From positions 173,430,882-173,494,881 of the forward strand of contig CM069433.1 of assembly GCA_035610365.1 (NCBI GenBank): a stretch of 64,000 bases of DNA, read 5' to 3'. This DNA comes from Aquatica leii. Lineage: Eukaryota > Arthropoda > Insecta > Coleoptera > Lampyridae. Positions 1-11,117 of this stretch are shown here, one piece after another. The stretch's first letter is position 1. Every line of letters begins with the position of its first letter. A model generated the notes under the pieces. That model saw nothing but the letters and a program-made list of their open reading frames with translations, did no database searches and was not told the DNA's origin. A program made the translations under genes and the position numbers.

Positions 1-2100
1 TAGGATATGCAAACTTAATTTCTGAATAACATTAGGTGCCTACATTAAACGACCAAGACACTAAAGTCAGTTAAAAATCACTGAAAATAAGTTAAAAAAC
101 GTATTTTTAGCAGCGTGTCATTGTTGATCGGTATTAAATAAATTTTTGTTGTGCACTCAAAAAAAGCATAAAAATTATGTTTTTCAATTCGGCCAGGTGA
201 AAACGGGCGTTCATCAAAACTAAATGTGCGTAGATTTTTTTTTAGGACTCTAAAATAAGTCAGCTTTTACTTTTAGACGATTTCATATGAAATGACTCAA
301 ACTTTAAAAAAACATCTTATTTCTTGTAAGAAGTGGATTAACTGTTTGTCTTAATTATTATTTTTCTAACTTTTAAGTAAATTGTCATCATAATTACTTA
401 AAAACTCTGTGTCGATTTTAAAATTTATGACTGTAAGTTTTGTTTCTCTTTCTGCTAAGACAATTCGTTTGTAAAAGCTTTGTGTTGGTAAAACCAAATT
501 TAATTTTTTTTAATTGGGAATTTGAAAAAAAAAAAATTATTGATTTTTCTTATGTATTTTAAAACTTTATTATTAATAATATTGATATTTAATGAAAAAA
601 ACTTAAAAAAATTTTTTTTTAATTAATTATAAACGATTAAAAATTGATAAAATTTAAAAAAAAATCACGTGACTATAAACGCGCCATGATTGGTCGCCAT
701 CGTTGTGACGTCATAATGTTATAGCTATTTAATAACAGTACAGCGTTTACACGTTATTACACGTAACTAGACAATAATATTGAAAATTTATTGCTAAAAA
801 ACGATTCCGATTAGCTATGTGTGATAAGAGGATTTATAAAGGCAAAGTCTGATAATATTCCTGACGCTGATATATTTATGATAACCATTTTTTAAAAAAA
901 TGACGTTCGGTTTAATTCTGCTGAAGTTCGAGGTGCCAAGATACAAGACATCAAGCTAAGTCTGTTAAAAAATAATATAATAAATGAAAATATTTAATTT
1001 TAAGTATTTATTCTCCATTATATTAAATATAATTATTTATTTCATAAATAGTAGAGCATCGCGTGAGAGTTACGACGACAAAGCTATAGGTTATAATTCA
1101 ACTAAGTCGTAAAAATAATATTTGTATTGTAAAAGGATGGGTATGTCCAGAACACCGAGTTCGGAGTAAAGCTTATTTGAATATTTAACAATGACAACAG
1201 AATTAAATATATCAAAACACTGTACTTATTATTTCTGTATCAACTGCAATGAGTACAAACTAACATTATGACGTCACATGCGCTTGGGTTTGTTCGGGAA
1301 CTGTCGGCGTGTCTTCGGTACTGGATTCAAAAATTAGTTTTTATTTTGAAATCCCTTTTGAATTATTACGAAAAAAAAATAGTTTTGTTATAAAACTTAT
1401 ATATGATCTTTCCATTTATCACAAAAAAATTTTTTTTTCAAAAACCCAATTGTACAGTGTTATCTGCAAAATTATCATAACTTTCCATAATTGTTTCACG
1501 AGAAGTAATATTTTCCAATTGATTCTACAAAACTCTTTCAAAATACTAAAAAATTTCCATGCTTCTAAGAATTTTTACACTACAAAACGAGATTCCTACA
1601 TTGTTTTTAAAGATTTTTAGTAAAAGAAAAAAATTATATGAGAAATGCAAATATCATATCCTAAGACATATTTTTTTCGTTATAACGTTTTTATTAAATG
1701 TATGTATTTATGTTCCAAATTATTTTATAAAAAATATTAAAACGTGATGATACTCAAAAAGTGCATAAAATTCATACTAAAGTAAAATACACTTAGAGTA
1801 TACGTTTACTGTTTGTTATTAAGCCCATCCAACGTTGTCGCATGTTGGGCTACACAACGTACCGTCCGTGTCTGTAAACAGTTTGTATATAAAAGCGACC
1901 TCTGCAGCGACTAACTCTGAACTATTTTATATATAATGCAGATATAAACGGTACAATATGAAGCCCGGCCAAATTTTTGGATTTACACGTTTTGATGCTT
2001 ATACAATCGTATTTTGATTATATACACATGGATACGTAGATGAGCCCGAAACCGGGCTTAATAGCGTTTCTTCGGGCTAAAGAGCGTAGCGTTTATATAT
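1..2100. other. AT-rich stretch without recognisable gene
   Basis: Long A and T runs; the few open frames are short, low-complexity and match no family I know. Nothing supported. Confidence 0.6.
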
Positions 2101-2194
2101 TCTACGGGCTCAACAGCAACCGGTTTATATGTCTATATATATATATGCATTTAGTACTCATACACCTCCGAATGCTATATGAATAGATCGATTT

Positions 2195-2484
2195 CGCCTC
2201 CGTTTTTACGTGTTTGCCTCCGTTTTCGGAGGCGAAAGCGTTTTTCTTATTTTTCGTCTGAATTATCTTTTTTGAAACACTCTCTATCGTTTGACGATTT
2301 TTTTGCCGGAGGTGAAAACGATCTAAATATACATACAAAAATACAATACAGTTCTACTACTTATTCACTAGGGGCGCTGCTGTTTTATATTCATGATGTA
2401 TTTAGTTCCAAACCACCTCCTTATGCTACTAGTACGCATTTGCCTCATTATATTGGCAACACCGCTAGAGGCAAAAACGATACA
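2195..2484. repeat. cluster of GGAGGCGAAAACG-type motifs with a small hairpin
   Basis: A motif of the form GGAGG(C/T)GAAA(A/G)CG occurs on both strands: CGCCTCCG at 2195-2202, a perfect hairpin GCCTCCG-TTTT-CGGAGGC at 2216-2233 followed by GAAAGCG, GGAGGTGAAAACGAT near 2308 and AGAGGCAAAAACGATAC near 2467. The same motif recurs near 6446 and 6645. It may be the remains of an unrecognised short transposon; no protein is evident. Confidence 0.4.
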
Positions 2485-2599
2485 AAGATATATGTACATG
2501 ACGTATATGGATATAATTGCTTTTCTGGATTTAGTCGTACCTACATACCTCGTATTTTCTTCCAGTCAATTTTTGTTTAATTTGCTTATATTACAGATT

Positions 2600-4242
2600 A
2601 GTAAGGTAAGTATGATATTGATATGAACTAATATAAAACAAGTCATTATACATATATACAGTATATCTCCAGATCAAATTTACAAGAGGATAAACCACCT
2701 AGAGAAAAATAAAAAAAGTTTAAATGAAAAGATGTCATTATCTACAGAATAAAATTTTTATACAAAAATAAATAATATAAATTAATTGTTAGATCTGGGA
2801 CACTGTTTTGGACTTTGAACGAAACGTTGGCAACTTCGGTTTCTACTTTAAAACGGTTTAAACCCAAAAAAACGTTTTCACTTTACTTTGGCCATGGAAG
2901 CCTCTGATCTTATATTTAAATTTATTTTATTTTGTAGAAATGTTTTAATCATATTATTAAAAAAATAATTTTGTTTTTAGGTAGCTGTTTAGTTACAATT
3001 AAATAAATAACACGCAGTTATAAAGTTTATGTAACAAAGATTATAAAAGTAATAAAATGAAAACAATGCAATACAAATATTTTTCTTGAATAAAACAACT
3101 CAAAATAATGACATTATGTCAAAATGACTACGTATTTTTATTTTTCTGCTGTTGTGTATATATGATAAACAAAAGTCTTCACTTTCTGTTGGTTTATAAG
3201 CTCACACACCCAAGCATTTTTAGAGCTTACTTCTTTTTAGTATGCTGTTTAAAGTGTGACCGTACCAATTTTTTCTGTTTTTCTAACTATTCTGCTTCTT
3301 TTCTATTTTTGCAACATTTTTAGAACTTGATAAACTGCAACTTTTTTCTCTTGCAGAGTCTTTTGTAGTCAAAGGTTTGTATAAATTCTTGTACATTTGG
3401 CGGAAACAAAGAGTTATAAGTCTAAAAAGGCATCTACTTATGAAGCCTGTAGTGGACGACTAAATCAAAATGCAGATAGCGTGATTTTAAATGTAAGCAG
3501 CAATGCGGTAGGGATTTACCACTCTGTCGTTTGCAAATTTGTAAGTAGTAAAAAAACAATTTTTTAAATCTTTTTTCCAATATTTATACTTTGCTATAAA
3601 TTTACATTTTTTAAAATATAACTTTAAAAAAGAAAATAAAAAATAACTGCTGCACGACACAGATAATGTTAGTTATGTTTTGGCCAATTAATCAAGCTTT
3701 AATTTTAAAAAAAAAAAAACGACAGTAGACTTGTTTTAGCATTAGCTACAATAAGAGAAAAAATATTGGAAATTTTTACAAACCGTGAAAACAAAGCTAT
3801 AAACTAAATGAGCGACGTGAGAGAACTACCTTAATTCTCTTTTTAAGTATGAGGAATGTGTTTTTAGCTTGGAGTAGTAATTTTACAAAAATGAACTTTG
3901 TCCAAAAAACAAGAAAAAACGCAAAATGCATTTTTCCGTTCTTTAGTAATAATGCTTAATTAGTTGGTCTATGCACTTAGAAAGAGCTATTTTATCTGCA
4001 ACATTGTTTGCTTTTAAAGAAACATTTTTGAACAGTAGATTATTCACTAAAGTTGGTTTTAAGCGCAGCTTTTCTGGATGAAAGGTAGGATCTTCATCGG
4101 AGTTGTGGCTGCAGTAAAACGGATCTAACAATTCATAGCCGGTAGAGCCTAGAAGGAATAAAAAAAGAAAACAAATTATTAATTATTAAGTACGCAACCT
4201 AAGTTTTTTCAAATTTCTTGAGCATTTTGCTTTTTCTGATTA
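2600..4242. other. AT-rich stretch without clear gene
   Basis: No domain recognised with confidence. A short plus-strand peptide near 3430-3540 (ending in a YHS..C-like run) resembles a Cys/His segment common in uncharacterised arthropod repeat proteins, but it is too short and broken to call. Confidence 0.5.
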
Positions 4243-4470
4243 CATTTGATCGCCAATTTTAGAAGTATTTTTGTACTTAAACAAAAATAGTACGATATAA
4301 AATTTTAAGCTTTCGCGATTGTTATGATTATGATTATAAGCGACTTTCGGCTTAGACCGCGTCGTAGTTAAACACCCAGACTTAGGCTTGGTTCTAGTCT
4401 CTTTTTGACTGTCAAAACGAGAAGTAGAACTTGGCCTTTGCAGTATTGTCGTTCGTGAACCTAAACAAAC

Positions 4471-4520
4471 TGACGTTTCGCAAGACATTGCTGCTTGCAT
4501 CTTCAGAGTAGTAAACGTCA
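4471..4520 (-). other. hammerhead-like hairpin in Penelope-like 3' UTR
   Basis: Read on the minus strand: GACGTTT, a short spacer, CTGAAGA, one base, a perfect 5-bp stem GCAAG/CTTGC, then GAAAC and AAACGTC, which pairs with the first segment. CTGANGA, stem, GAAA is the hammerhead ribozyme core order, and hammerheads are known in Penelope-like elements. One extra base after CTGAAGA and a very short stem I argue against an active ribozyme. Confidence 0.3.
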
Positions 4521-4580
4521 CTGAAAGAAAAAGTGTAAATGACGATTTATACCAATAGCGATTAGCGTGATTAACGGACC

Positions 4581-5572
4581 TTATCTTTTCGTTACCGCTT
4601 GACTGACATCGTTATTACTTGGAGTAAGTGTTTGTGTCCTTTCCAAGAAGGTTGATTTTTGTTTTAGAGGATATAATACTGGTAGCCAAGATTTGCTGAG
4701 TCTTAAACCGTCTTCTCGATTCATATTACATGGATGTTTTTCTATTTCCACGGCTTCGCGGATTAGTCTGGAAAAGTAGAAAGGAGTTCTAGCTAACACT
4801 TTAATTTGGTCGAAGTTCAGTGTGTGTTCTTGGTTCCTCACGTGCTCTGCAACTGTTTATTTAGTAACTCTGCGGTGTTTGCAGTCAGCCATATGTTCTT
4901 TTACTCTAACTTCAATAGAGTGTCCCGTCTGTCCTATATAACTTGATCCACAGGAACAAGAAATTTTGTAAACTCCGGCATGTTTTAGAGTCCCTTGTTT
5001 GTATTTAGCAAATGTAAACCAGGTGTTCAGGGTATCCTTAGTCCTAAAAACAGTTTTAATATTATGTTTCTTTAGCACCCTGCTTATTTTGTCTGTCAAA
5101 CCCATACAGTAAGGTAAATAAGCGGTGCTAGTAGGAGGTGATAAGTCTTTTTTGACTTTTAGATTTATTGCTCTTCTCCATGCGTTTTGGATCTCTTTGA
5201 ACCCGTATTTATTTTTTTGTAGGGATTCCAACAGTGTTTCCTTTTCTTTTTGTAGATTTTCATTATTGGACACACGTTTTGGCTTTTGGCTAAAGTATGC
5301 AAAACAGATTCTCTTATGTTCTAACTCCATAGTAAATTTAATGCTGTTATGTGCACAGTTTAGATGTTGAAGGAACTGATTTAGTTTATCTTGGCCATGA
5401 GGCCATACAACAAACGTATCATCAACATATCTAAACCAAGTTTCTGATTTTAACTCAACATTTTTCATAATTTCAGTTACAAAATATTCTATGTAAATTG
5501 GCTATAACTGAAGAGAACGGTGAACGCAAGGCCGCTCCTTCTACTTGCTTTAACAAGTTGTCTTTATAACTG
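4581..5572 (-). pseudogene. Penelope-like RT / GIY-YIG endonuclease, broken
   Basis: The protein starts in the RT palm (QVEGAA then SP..SVIAN, seen in the minus-strand translation of about 5500-5572), shifts frame near 5490 and continues with IEYF and the catalytic RYVDDTFVVW. About 130 residues later comes a GIY-YIG nuclease: GVYKISCSCGSSYIGQTGHS, with Arg and Glu in the following helix (RVKEH). A single in-frame TAA (about 4857-4859) separates this from the C-terminal segment ([20 protein letters not shown]), which is in the same frame. The family copies itself by target-primed reverse transcription using this nuclease. This copy has one frameshift, one nonsense codon and no N-terminus, so it is inactive. 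The plus-strand neighbour has Ser at the position of the stop, which supports a point mutation. Confidence 0.85.
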
Positions 5573-5575
5573 CAA

Positions 5576-6060
5576 TAAGTGTAAAGTTAAAGAACATATG
5601 GCTGACTGGAAACACCGCAGATTTACTAAATCAACAGTGGCAGAATACGTGTGAAACCAAGGACACACGCTGAACTTTGATTAAACTAAAGTGTTAGCTA
5701 GAACTCCTTTCTACTTTCCCAGACTAATCCGCGAAGCTGTGGAAACAGAAAAACATCCATGTAATATGAACCGAGAAGACGGTTTAAGACTCAGCAAATC
5801 TTGGCTACACTTTTTCTTTCAGTGACATTTACCACTCTGAAGATGCAAGCTGCAATGTCTTGTGAAACGTCATTTTGTTTGTGTTCACGAACGACGATAC
5901 GGCACAGGCCAAGTTCTAATTCTTGTTTTGGCTCTCAAGAAGAGACTAAGATCAAGCCCAAGTCTGGGTGTATAACTACTACGCGGTCTAAGCCGAAAGT
6001 CGCTTATAATCAGTATTGTATATTATAATAATATAATAAAAATAAATTTGGCGATAAAAC
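5576..6060 (+). mobile_element. Penelope-like retroelement, second copy head-to-head
   Basis: The plus-strand translation from about 5577 gives VKEHMAD.KHRR.TKSTVAE and then the C-terminal [19 protein letters not shown] segment with two in-frame stops. A 3' UTR follows that matches the minus copy, including CTGAAGATGCAAG...CTTG.GAAACGTC at about 5832-5865. The copy begins inside the GIY-YIG domain and abuts the truncated 5' end of the minus copy. Confidence 0.8.
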
Positions 6061-6445
6061 ATTTAAACGTTGTCAAGAATTTTGTACACCACAGTAATTG
6101 AAAAGACGTACCTAAGCAGTTATTAGAATATTTTGAGTTCTCAGCAATACGCCAATACATCTATTTTGTAATAAAAGAAACTTTTACTTACTGCAAACAA
6201 GTATTTATTGCAACAGTCTGGTTTAACTGCACACTACTCAAAAACAATGTTAATACACTGTCTGCACACAATAACTAAAAATTAAGTTGTACCACTGTAA
6301 AAACTAAATCACAAGTACAAAATATGATGCTGTATTATCGCAGCGTGCATAAGCTGTTTTATTAAACGCGTTGAAAATATTTTTAAATTTTGGCAGCGCC
6401 GCTGGAGGTGAACTCGACCGTAGCATTTTACAATTATATATATAA

Positions 6446-6691
6446 GGAGGCGAAAGCGTCGTAATCCCATATGGAGGTAAGGTAGTACTAAATACAGATT
6501 TGTATTTTGTATGAAAAAAACATGTGATATCATTACCCCTCTACCTTTGCTTGTGAAATGGTGTAACACCTGACCCCTTAAATACGGAAAAAACTTGTGT
6601 AACATAATTTGTTCTACCGGATGGATGGGCGTCCTAAAGATATGCGGAGACGAAAACGATACAAATGCATATATATATATATATATATATA
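6446..6691 (+). repeat. second GGAGGCGAAAGCG motif cluster plus (AT)n
   Basis: GGAGGCGAAAGCG at 6446 and CGGAGACGAAAACGAT at 6645, followed by an AT dinucleotide run at about 6667-6691. Same motif family as in the 2.2-2.5 kb cluster. Confidence 0.4.
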
Positions 6692-6779
6692 TGATTTCTT
6701 TCTTGTACTTTCTCTAATGTATTCTTCTAATGTAGCATCGTGCAAATACTCCAACACCTGTGACATTCGGTTTCTTGAC

Positions 6780-7022
6780 AGTACCAACTACAGTATGTTT
6801 TCCGTGGCCTTGACACTCTTAAAAAAACCATCTTCCATTTTCAAAACATTCACTTCTTCCCAGGTTGGTCGTTGGCGGTTTACTTTCCAGTTCAAAAATA
6901 ACCTTAATTCTGGATCGTTTTGTTATTTGCGACACAGGTTTTCACTCGTCATCAACCATAGAAATTCTTTGGAGACATTCAATCTTTTCCTCAAATGGCA
7001 ACAATAGTAGACATGGTCTTCC
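6780..7022 (-). mobile_element. fragment of gypsy pol (RNase H-integrase linker)
   Basis: This stretch aligns by eye with about 46270-46562 of the complete gypsy element (shared CACTTCTTCCCAGGTTGGTC and CATCATCAACCATAG), in the same orientation and with many differences and indels. It is an isolated internal piece of a diverged relative, with no LTR beside it. Confidence 0.75.
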
Positions 7023-7394
7023 AACCAAAACTAATTTATTTAAACTAATTATTTACACTTATTTTAAATAAGATTATTATAAATAAAATTGAATAGTTGA
7101 TTGTTGAAAGGGTATTAATTTTTTTTACATGGATTGCTATACACAACTCTATCTCCAATCGTTTGGCATTGATTGAAATCATAACCTAAAAGATGACAGC
7201 ACGCAGGTTTACGTGTATCACGAAAGTGTTGCCAAAAAAGACGCAAAGCAGGTGTGCTCATTTAAGATTATATCCTTAATAACATCTCTGATAAAGATTC
7301 TGCACTTGTACAGCGTTTGATGTTCTGAACTAAACAAGAACCACGCAATGATACGCATGGGTCTTGCTCTAGCGGATAGTTAAAAGTTTAAGAA

Positions 7395-7500
7395 CACTGA
7401 CTTTTGCCGTAATGTCGTTAGTAAACCCAAACAAATTGACGTTTTGAAAGACATTGTAGTTTGTATCTTAATTGCTTATAATCGTAACCAAAACAACGGC
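7395..7500 (-). mobile_element. Penelope-like 3' UTR scrap
   Basis: Resembles 4435-4510 (GTCGTTAGTAAACCCAAACA, then TTGACGTTTTGAAAGACATT) in the same orientation. The CTGAAGA/GAAAC core is mutated here. Confidence 0.55.
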
Positions 7501-8130
7501 AATAGCTTAAGATTGTATACTTAATTATATTTTACTGGTTGTTGAAAGGTACTAAGTCCTTATTTTAAATTTTAAAAATATTACAAAAATTAAAAGTAAT
7601 TATTTTTTCAGTAAAAGAAACAATTCCTAACCTATTTACCATCATTGATCATTTAAGAACACGCGATCCTCAAGCGGTCGCCATATTTGATGAGAGGCAT
7701 ATAAACATTTATCACTTGCATTTTAACCTTAATTATATTTCTTTTACTACATTTTGTTTTTTAAAACACGAACTGTGTGTAGTTTCTTAGGACTAAATCA
7801 TCACCCTTTGTTTTTTTAAGTTGTAGATATAATATATTTCTAATTTTTTTGGATTTAGACCATAGGGATTTGGGCAAAAACTAAATTAATAAACACATTA
7901 GACACCACAACAGTTTTGTCTAAAACACATGAATTATGTTGCACTGTGCTAACCATAGTAATAGGCACTGGACCAGTAGTATTGTATATTTTTTTTGCAG
8001 GATCCCTATAATTTTTACTTTTCTATAAGGAAAGTATAGCGATTGCAATTAAAAAAAAAAATTTTTTTAAGAATTCTATGATTCTATGAATCAGAAAAAC
8101 GTATTTTTGATAAAAAAATTTTGGGTGTTT

Positions 8131-8156
8131 GTGCGTGCGTGCGTGCGTGCGTGCGT
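8131..8156 (+). repeat. (GTGC)n microsatellite
   Basis: Six and a half uninterrupted GTGC/TGCG units, flanked by A/T-rich sequence. Confidence 0.85.
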
Positions 8157-8858
8157 AAAAATCCTAGTAACTTGAAAATTGGTGATGGGTTTTTTACAGT
8201 TTCTTATAAAGTTAATTCTTTTTAACGATTTATTCAAATAATTTTTTTTCTAACATAAGCAGTTTATTAGATATTTGATTTATAATTGAAATTGAATTCG
8301 ATATATGATCTTAGGTTCGAATCCAGCCTACGACCAAAAAACGACTGCCTTAAAGGTAACGTACAACACATCAATGCACCAGTAAAAAGTCTGCGATGCA
8401 GTCGGTGGTGACACAGCAAATTTATATGCCAAAATATTTAAATAGCAAATTCAAACGTAATTTCATAAATGTTAGTAGTAATTGCTGGAATGTTGATAAT
8501 ATTGTATTATGATGTGTCGACAAGTGTGTGCTGCAGTTTTATGTATCAAGAATAGCAGTAGACCTTTGGGCAAACCCGTAAAATAATTGCTTTTTATATT
8601 CTTTAGAGCTTCCGCTAAATTATCAGCATCTTGACCTGATAAGTCTGTCTGTGTGGCTAAACAACCAGCGCCTCCAGAGATATTATTGTTTTCATCTCCA
8701 ACTTAACTTGAAAAAAAACCTGCAAATAATTTGTGAGTAGGTTGGTACATAAAATGCTTACTTTCGTATCATTGACAAGACATGGCAAATATTTACCTCT
8801 TCAGGTTCATCCATTGTCTTTGCACGTTTCAACTTCCTCTCAATGCGAACTAAAAATG

Positions 8859-10250
8859 TGTTACAAGCTTTATGTCTTACGAACCTTGCACGGCCAACTC
8901 ACACAGTCGGAGGTAGGAGAGGTTCACAGGAAGTATGCTTAAGGGCGCCAGATCTGATCCAAGATAACACTTCTGCCTCGATCACGACAGACGATCCAAA
9001 CTGGTAACTCAATTTGAGGTTCGTAATCCTTATTACTCTGATGTTCGAGTAGCCAAAATTAATAGATAACGATAATCACAGGAGAAAGAAAAATAACAAG
9101 AGAGATTAACAATTATAATCACTTTAATGTATTAACGTTGGATACTAATAAGAATATATTAAATTTCTTCACCTATCGGTGCTCGAATGGTTTCCACGTA
9201 GAATTAACAAATATCACAGTTTTAATTTAGTAGCGCAGTAAATTGACAACTATACGCCAAATGCGCAATCCCTAAATACTAGTATGACTAACAAGTTTCG
9301 TTAACAAGTGTAGAAAACTTTGATTTTGTAATACATAAGATTTACTAGATTATATCGAAGTTCTAATACATGAATGCCCGCAGTATCGGCAACACACACT
9401 ACACATTGAAGTTATGTCGAAATGAACAGCACCGAAAATCTCGGAATAAATATGTTTTTCCTTCACAGCATGCGATACAGTTACGTAAATGATGAAGATT
9501 ACCTTATTGGTATATAAGCGATAACGTAATTACGGTCGTTAACATTAATTACAATTCTGTGAGTAACTTTTGTGATCACGATATAAAAGTTAAACAAATA
9601 ACCCCAAAATCCAGTATTCACTTTCGCGAAGAAAACGTTTTCCCGCCAGCGGCCTGTAATAAATAGTGAAAAGCAAATCGTATCACACACTAACTCACAA
9701 AGAACAAGAAGCTAAAAAAATAGTATTAATAAATTATTAAATGTTATATAAAAACCCGTTGCATCGTATACTGTAGGTAACAATTTAGCACAGGTGGCAG
9801 ATAACACAATCGACTACTATACACGAAGTAACATCTCCTACAGTAAGGCTTGTCGAGGCCCCGTTTTCGTGGCGGAGAATATGCCTTCCAAAATCGTACG
9901 TGTTTGGTAACGGTATTCCTTAATAATAATTAATCCTTAACACTCCTTTATTGAAACGAACATGTGCTCGAGCGTGGGGAAACGGCTATCAAATTAAGGA
10001 GAAATTACAAACGAATTTTAATAAAACGGCAGTAATTATCTTACCCTGTGACGACTCAAATATTTCACGAACGTAATTTAATTACAATTTGATTCCCATT
10101 AGTACGGATGTCTCTTGAAATTATTTCTTTAAGTCATACAGGCCATTTTAGGCAATCGACAGCTTCACGATTCTGTCGCAAAAATGACAGCCACGAGAAA
10201 AGATCGGCAGAGGGCGTCCAAACCGGAATCTAATTTCAATTACATATACA
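8859..10250. repeat. 1.39-kb LTR-like repeat, copy 1
   Basis: Aligns end to end with 55357-56751. The copies are 1392 and 1395 bp. Both begin TGTTACAA.CTTTATGTCTTACG and both end in ATATACA, giving the TG...CA ends usual for LTRs. Both contain GGGCGCCAGA near the left end, which read on the minus strand gives TGGCGCCC, a primer-binding-like sequence; this leaves open an LTR plus leader on the minus strand. I find no target duplication, so solo LTR status is unproven. Both copies keep a minus-strand frame of about 63 codons ending NVNDRNYVIAYIPI(R/K). The right end cuts into a THAP-domain gene piece. Confidence 0.6.
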
Positions 10251-10673
10251 GGGTATTCCGTACTGAAAATTTCGTACGTAACAAATGACTGTTTAGAATT
10301 AGTGGAGTATCCCATATTTTTTAATGGGATCCAATCGGGATGATTTGTATCTTCCAAGGTGGCATGTTCACCCTTTTGTTACAGAAAGCATATAATTAAG
10401 TAGATGGTCTGACACAAAACTAATTCTAAAAGTTGCTTAAATTAAGCAATGCTTAATTAGTAGGCACCATACCTGATAAAAAATGATTAGAGCAGATACG
10501 AACATTTTTTAGAAAAGTTTTTAAAAGCTCGCCTCGTTTTACATCGTCGTTGTTTAGACAAATCATCCAATTTTTCGCCATTCGGTATTTAAGTACGTTG
10601 GTATGCAAAAAAATCGTACCGAGTCTCTTTCTAGTCTTATTCCACATCCCACAACTGAACAAAACGCTGGCAT
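10251..10673 (-). pseudogene. THAP-domain protein, truncated
   Basis: From ATG at 10673 the minus strand reads MPAFCSVVGCG, giving the first C-x4-C pair of a THAP zinc finger. It continues with FFCIP and, after a one-base frameshift in an A run near 10575, NW, LLKTFLKNVRICSNHF with the closing C-x2-H. THAP domains are C2CH DNA-binding fingers found in host transcription factors and P-element-type transposases. A likely splice donor (CAG|GTATGG) follows at about 10473. The next coding piece, from about 10372, reads ATLEDTNHPDWIPLKNMGYS, typical of the segment after arthropod THAP domains; the exact acceptor and phase are unclear. Everything downstream is lost at the boundary with the 1.39-kb repeat. 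Whether the source was a host gene or a transposon is open. Confidence 0.7.
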
Positions 10674-10857
10674 TTTACCATAAACTTTAAATATAAACGG
10701 ATAAGAAACGCTTAAAAATGCACTAAAACAGGTTTTTGCATTGAATGTCAAAATGTGTTTGCTCCTGAACCAAAATAACGTGCCTTTGTGACGTCGTTCT
10801 TAAATGATGGATAAGATCCACCGCACTTGTCAATAAAACATCTAATATTTTTAAACA

Positions 10858-11117
10858 TGTTTTATTAATTAACTAAAAATTTTTTTTTAACTAATCTCCA
10901 TTTCAACAAATAACAATTCAATGTATAGCTAACGATGTTTAAGAAAGACAACTTACCAGTAAATTATATATGATGACTTGATATTTATAAACACTGTCCG
11001 CAAAGTCGCACTTGGGCGTATGTAAACTGGTAACGCGCGTTAACTTATTTATTTAGACCGACAATTCTTACGATTTTAGAGTTCTTACTAGTCTCAACGC
11101 AATTTCATTGCATTTCA
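10858..11117 (-). repeat. diverged gypsy-family LTR-like segment
   Basis: Blocks such as GATGTTTAAGAAAGACAACT, TTGATATTTATAAACACTGT and TTAGACCGA...TTCTTACTAG recur with changes at 29412-29783. Both resemble the gypsy LTR at 44014 in the order of motifs, and this one ends ATTTCA. No target duplication seen. Confidence 0.35.

Larger units (their letters stand above)
4243..5575 (-). mobile_element. Penelope-like retroelement, 5'-truncated
   Basis: This is the 3' half of a Penelope-like element on the minus strand, with the end of RT, the GIY-YIG endonuclease and a 3' UTR of about 300 bp. It stops abruptly near 5575, where a second, plus-strand copy of the same family starts at an internal position (GIY-YIG region). 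The 3' UTR matches the plus copy down to a shared TTGGCGAT(A/C)AAA end. Penelope-like elements are known for partial and inverted copies, which fits. Confidence 0.85.
7023..8858. other. mostly empty; one Penelope 3' scrap and a microsatellite
   Basis: Apart from a Penelope-like 3' UTR scrap (about 7395-7500) and a (GTGC)n run, I see no coding sequence. Confidence 0.5.

Noticed and set aside
1309-1747. Two overlapping frames of 103 and 62 codons
   Set aside because: Low-complexity, AT-driven, no motif; likely chance.
8310-8335. GGTTCGAATCC, a tRNA-like B box, suggesting a tRNA or SINE
   Set aside because: The arm does not fold (TTAGG against CCAGC) and no A box or acceptor stem is present.
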